NCBI GenBank assembly: GCA_964569315.1
Contig: CAZMUZ010000136.1
Location: 1 to 9,417, forward strand
DNA from: CADEFF01 sp964569315
Lineage (GTDB): Bacteria; Pseudomonadota; Alphaproteobacteria; Dongiales; Dongiaceae
Direction: 5' to 3'
Length of the DNA stretch: 9,417 nucleotides
The notes beneath the pieces were generated by a model. The model saw nothing but the letters and a program-made list of their open reading frames with translations, had not been told where the DNA came from and made no database searches. Below, piece by piece: positions 6,561-9,417 of the stretch; within the stretch, counting starts at the first letter, position 1; each line of letters opens with the position of its first letter. The position numbers and the translations under genes were made by a program.

Positions 6561-7766
6561 CTATCGCCGCCCGCCGGCGAGCTTCAGCGACCCCGGATCG
6601 GCGCGCAGCGTCGCCATCGCCCAGACACCGAGGAAGGGTCCGATCGCGAGCGGCACGAAGGCCCAGCGCCAGCCGAGCGCCTCGACCGCGATCGGCATCA
6701 GATGGATGGTGGCGAGCGTCAGCAGGAAGCCGAGGCAGGTCTGCACCATCAGCATCGTGCCGACCTTTTCGGGCGGCGACAGCTCGGCGACGCTCGCAGA
6801 AAACTGCGCGGAATCCGCGATCACCGAGAACCCCCAGACCGCGCAGAGCGCGACCACGAGCCAGGGCGCGGCCCCGAAGACGAGGCCGCAGAGCAAGGCG
6901 CAGGTGCCGCTGACCGCCATGGCGAGCATGGTGAAGCTGGTGCGGCCCCAGCGATCGGCGAAGAGCCCGCCGAGCACGCAACCGAGCGACCCGACGCCGA
7001 CCACGAAGAATCCGGCAAAGCCCGCAAGGGATTTCGCGTCGGCGCCGAGGCTGAGCGCGAAGCTCGCCTGCAGGAAGGCGCCGATCCAGGCCCACATGGC
7101 ATAGAGCTCCCACATATGGCCGAGATAGCCGAGGGTGGCGAGCCGCGCCGGACGGTTCTGCCAGATCTCGAGCACGAAGCGCGGCTCGAAGCTCGCGGCG
7201 CGCCGCAGATTGGGCCCGATCTCCACGAAGGCGATGATGACGGCGGCGAGCAGCGCGCAACCGCCCGCGCCGACATAGGTGATGCGCCAATCCAGCCCGC
7301 CGAGCGCCGCCATCAGATGCGGCGCCGCGGTGCCGAGCGTCAGCGCCCCGATCAAAAGGCCGATCAGAAGGCCCGTATCCCGCACCGCCCAGGTCGCGGC
7401 CATGCGCATTCCGACCGGATATACGCCCGCCATCGCAGCACCCGTGACGAAGCGCAGAAGCGGCACGAGCGGAGACTCCGGCGGCAGGATCGCAAGGACG
7501 AAGCTCGCCAGCGCCGCCACGATGGCCGAGCAGGCGAAGAACTTCCGGGAATCGAGCCGATCGGCGAGACCGAGCACGGCGCTCGTGAGCGTGCCGACGA
7601 CGAATCCGACCTGCACGCTGCTGGTGAGCAAGGCCGCCTGGAAGTCCGAAAGCGGCGCTTCGGCCAGGATCGACGGCAACGCCGCCGCGGAGGAGAACCA
7701 GACGGTCATGGCCGCCGCCTGGCTTGCCAGCAGCAGCGCCATGGCGCGCCATTTTCGTTCGCTCAC
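6561..7766 (-). CDS. major facilitator superfamily transporter
   Basis: This inner-membrane transporter of about 401 residues has many long hydrophobic segments, consistent with 12 helices in two halves. MFS loop motifs are visible in both halves: GLADRLDSRK (residues 66-75) between helices 2 and 3, and GGLFADRWGRTS (about 266-277) between helices 8 and 9. The segment AGVYPVGMRMAATWAVRDTG (113-132) is a helix 4-5 pattern common in MFS carriers. The start is uncertain. GTG 7766 (SERKWRAMALLL, with GGAAG 5 bases upstream) is preferred because it leaves a short charged N terminus before helix 1. ATG 7742 has no Shine-Dalgarno sequence, and GTG 7790 is a longer option. The open frame continues to 8474 but the extension is Arg/Ala-rich and overlaps the divergent lipoprotein gene. 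The substrate cannot be read from the sequence; there is no evident link to the Mo operon. Confidence 0.85.
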   Translation of the reverse strand: MSERKWRAMALLLASQAAAMTVWFSSAAALPSILAEAPLSDFQAALLTSSVQVGFVVGTLTSAVLGLADRLDSRKFFACSAIVAALASFVLAILPPESPLVPLLRFVTGAAMAGVYPVGMRMAATWAVRDTGLLIGLLIGALTLGTAAPHLMAALGGLDWRITYVGAGGCALLAAVIIAFVEIGPNLRRAASFEPRFVLEIWQNRPARLATLGYLGHMWELYAMWAWIGAFLQASFALSLGADAKSLAGFAGFFVVGVGSLGCVLGGLFADRWGRTSFTMLAMAVSGTCALLCGLVFGAAPWLVVALCAVWGFSVIADSAQFSASVAELSPPEKVGTMLMVQTCLGFLLTLATIHLMPIAVEALGWRWAFVPLAIGPFLGVWAMATLRADPGSLKLAGGRR

Positions 7767-8094
7767 GACCGCTTCCGGCAGGGTTGTCACAGGCAGGCCG
7801 CCTCTGCCCAGCCTTCCTCCGCGCAGTGATGAAGCGTGCTGCCGCCGAGCGGGACGACGCGCGCGTGCCATGTCATGGGAACATCCCCCGAGACTGCCGA
7901 TCGATGCATCCATGGTTACCGTAGCAGCCAGCCATGACGACGCAAGATCGCCGGCACGCGGTTTCCTAACGCTCTCGCCCGAGATCGTCGGCCGGACCAC
8001 GACAGGGCCCGCCGCCGCGCGTCGCCCCGCTCGCGCGGCGGTGAAATTGCGCCGCGTCGTTGTGCGTGGCATGCTGCCGGCCGAGCATCGGACC
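7767..8094. other. divergent intergenic region
   Basis: These 328 bases separate the minus-strand MFS gene from the plus-strand lipoprotein gene and should hold both promoters. I see no convincing gene: the open frames crossing it are Arg/Ala/Pro-rich extensions of the flanking genes or shadows. Small inverted repeats cluster at 7868-7920. No pair of -35/-10 boxes is good enough to call on either strand. Confidence 0.6.
7868..7887. promoter_or_regulatory. cluster of inverted repeats, possible operator
   Basis: CCATG-T-CATGG (7868-7878) is followed without a gap, and overlapping by two bases, by GGGA-ACA-TCCC (7877-7887). A wider ATGT/ACAT pair (7870-7873 and 7881-7884) spans both. GATGCATC at 7903-7910 and GGT-T-ACC at 7914-7920 are close by. 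The position between divergent genes fits a regulator site, but each element is short and unproven. Confidence 0.25.
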
Positions 8095-8793
8095 ATGCAC
8101 AGCCCCCTCGCCCGCCTCGTCCTGATCCTTTCCCTGCCGCTGCTCGGCGCCTGCGCCGCGCAGACGGAAGCGCGCGTGGCGAAGCTCGTGCCGCTCGACG
8201 CGACGCCCGCGGCCTTCGAGGTCTGCCACGGCAGCGGATGCGGGATAAGCACCCCGGTTTCGCTCACGGCCGCGCAATGGGACGAGGTCCGCGCCCTGTT
8301 CGCCGCGGCTGAGAATGCGCCCGAGGAGCGGGCCGCGATCTCGAAATCGGTCGCGCTCGTCGAACGGCTCGTCGCCAAGCCCGCCGGCACGGGCAAGGAC
8401 GTCGGGCGAAATCTGGTCGCCGCGAACCAGGGCGGCCAGCTCGACTGCGTGGATGAGGCGGTCAACTCCACCACCTATCTCCGCATGATGGCGCAGGATG
8501 GCCTGATCCGGTTCCACGATGTCGGCTTCCCCGCCCATCGCGGCGGCATCCTCCGCGCGCACAACACGGCCGTCATCCGCGACCGCGCGACCGGCGAGCG
8601 CTACGCCGTCGATTCCTGGTTCTACGACAACGGCGTGCCGCCGGCGGTGGTGGCGCTGCAGATCTGGCGCGACGGCTGGCAACCGGACGACAGCCCCGAC
8701 GCGATCGCGCAGCAGAGCGCCGAGCGCGCCCTCACCACGGACTGCCGCTGCACGAAGCCGCCGAGCGGCGAGATCAAGACCATCACGCCGTAG
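8095..8793 (+). CDS. predicted lipoprotein with Cys-His-Asp arrangement (family not recognised)
   Basis: I do not recognise the family of this 232-residue protein. The N terminus is a lipoprotein signal: a hydrophobic stretch ending in the lipobox LLGAC, with lipidated Cys20. It would be anchored in the membrane facing the periplasm. The C-terminal part has LDCVDEAVNSTTYL (Cys118 at a helix start), RAHNTAVI (His156) and YAVDSWFYDNG (Asp173). This Cys-His-Asp order and spacing, with the His and Asp on consecutive predicted strands, resembles the triad of transglutaminase-like/papain-fold enzymes. Catalysis is only inferred. Cys44 and Cys49 and Cys217 and Cys219 could form disulfides. ATG 8095 gives a short signal peptide; ATG 8071 would add 8 residues and cannot be ruled out. 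Neither has a strong Shine-Dalgarno sequence. Confidence 0.75.
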   Translation: MHSPLARLVLILSLPLLGACAAQTEARVAKLVPLDATPAAFEVCHGSGCGISTPVSLTAAQWDEVRALFAAAENAPEERAAISKSVALVERLVAKPAGTGKDVGRNLVAANQGGQLDCVDEAVNSTTYLRMMAQDGLIRFHDVGFPAHRGGILRAHNTAVIRDRATGERYAVDSWFYDNGVPPAVVALQIWRDGWQPDDSPDAIAQQSAERALTTDCRCTKPPSGEIKTITP

Positions 8794-8808
8794 CGTGGCG
8801 GCAATGCG

Positions 8809-8828
8809 CGCGGCTGCCGACGGCCGCG
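8809..8828 (+). terminator. weak hairpin after the lipoprotein gene
   Basis: CGCGGC (8809-8814) and GCCGCG (8823-8828) can pair as a 6-bp stem with an 8-base loop, 16 bases after the stop codon. No T-run follows, so it is at best a weak or Rho-assisted terminator, and GC-rich DNA produces such stems by chance. Confidence 0.2.
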
Positions 8829-8840
8829 GCGGCCCGCCTC

Positions 8841-8869
8841 TTGCTTCGCCCGCAACGCTCTGAAACACT
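8841..8869 (+). promoter_or_regulatory. weak candidate promoter of the class III ADH gene
   Basis: TTGCTT (8841-8846) and AACACT (8864-8869) are separated by 17 bases in the 110-base spacer before the dehydrogenase gene. The -35 match is moderate and the -10 match poor. It is listed because the preceding gene does not overlap the ADH gene, so a promoter is expected about here. Confidence 0.2.
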
Positions 8870-8888
8870 TGCCGCGCCACGCGGTCCG

Positions 8889-8895
8889 GGGAGGG
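8889..8895 (+). promoter_or_regulatory. strong ribosome binding site of the class III ADH gene
   Basis: GGGAGGG ends 8 bases before the ATG at 8904, the best Shine-Dalgarno sequence seen in the window, and fixes that start. A small CCGCG/CGCGG hairpin (8872-8884) sits just upstream. Confidence 0.75.
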
Positions 8896-8903
8896 AATTT
8901 GCC

Positions 8904-9417
8904 ATGAAAGTCAAAGCTGCCGTCGCTCACAAGGCGGGCGCGCCGCTCGTCATCGAGACCGTCGATCTCGAAGGCCCGCGTGCCGGCGAGGTGCTGGTCG
9001 AGGTGAAGGCGACCGGCATCTGCCACACCGACGAATTCACCCTTTCGGGCGCCGATCCGGAAGGCCTTTTCCCCACGATCCTCGGCCATGAAGGCGCCGG
9101 CATCGTCGTCGATGTCGGGCCCGGCGTGACCAGCCTCAAGAAGGGCGATCACGTCATCCCGCTCTACACGCCCGAATGCCGACAGTGCGAATATTGCCTC
9201 AGCCGCAAGACCAATCTCTGCCAGGCGATCCGCGCGACCCAGGGCAAGGGCCTGATGCCGGACGGCACCAGCCGCTTCTCGATGGGCGGCAAGATGCTGC
9301 ATCACTATATGGGCTGCTCGACCTTCGCCAACTTCACCGTGCTGCCGGAGATCGCGCTCGCCAAGATCCGCGAGGACGCGCCGTTCGACAAGGTCTGCTA
9401 CATCGGCTGCGGCGTCA
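8904..9417 (+). CDS. S-(hydroxymethyl)glutathione dehydrogenase / class III alcohol dehydrogenase (3' truncated)
   Basis: The first 171 residues of a zinc-dependent medium-chain dehydrogenase are visible out of about 370. Class III enzymes oxidise S-(hydroxymethyl)glutathione, formed spontaneously from formaldehyde and glutathione, to S-formylglutathione with NAD. Catalytic zinc ligands are Cys40 (TGICHTDE), His62 (LGHEGAG) and Cys169 (YIGCGV). The structural zinc site is Cys92, Cys95, Cys98 and Cys106. Class III hallmarks include LSGADPEG (48-54 region) and IRATQGKGLMPDGTSRF, in which Arg110 corresponds to the arginine that binds the glutathione adduct. The start ATG has a strong GGGAGGG site. 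The NAD-binding domain lies beyond the window. The equivalent gene is called frmA, adhC or flhA in different bacteria. Confidence 0.93.
   Translation, partial: MKVKAAVAHKAGAPLVIETVDLEGPRAGEVLVEVKATGICHTDEFTLSGADPEGLFPTILGHEGAGIVVDVGPGVTSLKKGDHVIPLYTPECRQCEYCLSRKTNLCQAIRATQGKGLMPDGTSRFSMGGKMLHHYMGCSTFANFTVLPEIALAKIREDAPFDKVCYIGCGV

Noticed and set aside
6556..6568. Hairpin GGCG-CTAT-CGCC between the convergent sufU-like and MFS genes as a shared terminator
   Set aside because: Only a 4-bp stem and no T-run on either strand; too weak to call in such GC-rich DNA.
6702..7829. 375-codon plus-strand frame antisense to the MFS gene
   Set aside because: Its protein is extremely rich in charged and small residues with no recognisable motif, as expected of a mirror frame opposite a GC-rich membrane protein gene.
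7724..7924. 66-codon plus-strand frame in the MFS start/divergent spacer region
   Set aside because: No Shine-Dalgarno sequence or recognisable motif; it overlaps the MFS start and probably arises from base composition.
7279..8094. Upstream part of the plus-strand frame leading into the lipoprotein
   Set aside because: It is antisense to the MFS gene, compositionally biased, and would bury the lipoprotein signal peptide in the middle of a protein.
7767..8474. Long N-terminal extension of the MFS frame on the minus strand
   Set aside because: The extension overlaps the divergent lipoprotein gene and is low-complexity Arg/Ala/Ser-rich sequence without membrane-protein character; it is an open frame caused by high GC.

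Overview
The window is about 9.4 kb of very GC-rich DNA. It is tightly packed with bacterial genes, and protein styles, codon use and gene order suggest an alphaproteobacterium, probably of the order Hyphomicrobiales (inferred from content; no rRNA or other taxonomic marker is present).

Positions 1-6553 hold seven same-strand genes that look like the maturation half of a molybdenum hydroxylase locus (CO dehydrogenase / xanthine dehydrogenase family). In order: a MoxR/CoxD-type AAA+ ATPase cut by the window start; a CoxE-type von Willebrand A protein with a complete MIDAS; XdhC/CoxI split into two separate genes (an N-terminal Cys domain and a C-terminal Rossmann domain); a fusion of a molybdopterin-binding domain to a MocA-like nucleotidyltransferase; a SufS-type cysteine desulfurase; and a SufU-type scaffold/sulfurtransferase. 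Four successive junctions, from the second XdhC gene to SufU, are ATGA stop/start overlaps, and CoxD and CoxE are 4 bases apart. The one real gap (2083-2210) contains a near-perfect 21-bp direct repeat and an isolated TATAAT, so the block may be two transcription units. No hydroxylase structural subunits are in view; they are probably upstream of base 1.

The genes read as an assembly line. The fusion protein would convert Mo-molybdopterin to its cytosine dinucleotide (MCD). SufS and SufU would mobilise sulfur from cysteine. The XdhC pair would hold the cofactor while it receives its essential terminal sulfido ligand. The CoxD/CoxE ATPase-MIDAS pair would remodel the apoenzyme for cofactor maturation. 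The roles are inferred from family knowledge. The most interesting idea is that a SufS-SufU pair, usually an Fe-S assembly module of Gram-positive bacteria, has been recruited here for Mo-cofactor sulfuration.

Positions 6561-7766 (minus strand) encode a 12-helix major facilitator transporter that converges on the sufU-like gene with a 7-base gap. A 328-base divergent spacer with several small inverted repeats follows. Next is a predicted lipoprotein (8095-8793) of no family I recognise, with an apparent Cys-His-Asp arrangement like transglutaminase/papain-fold enzymes. The window ends inside a class III alcohol dehydrogenase (S-(hydroxymethyl)glutathione dehydrogenase), the glutathione-dependent formaldehyde detoxification enzyme. 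No tRNA, rRNA, CRISPR array, insertion sequence or prophage gene was seen.
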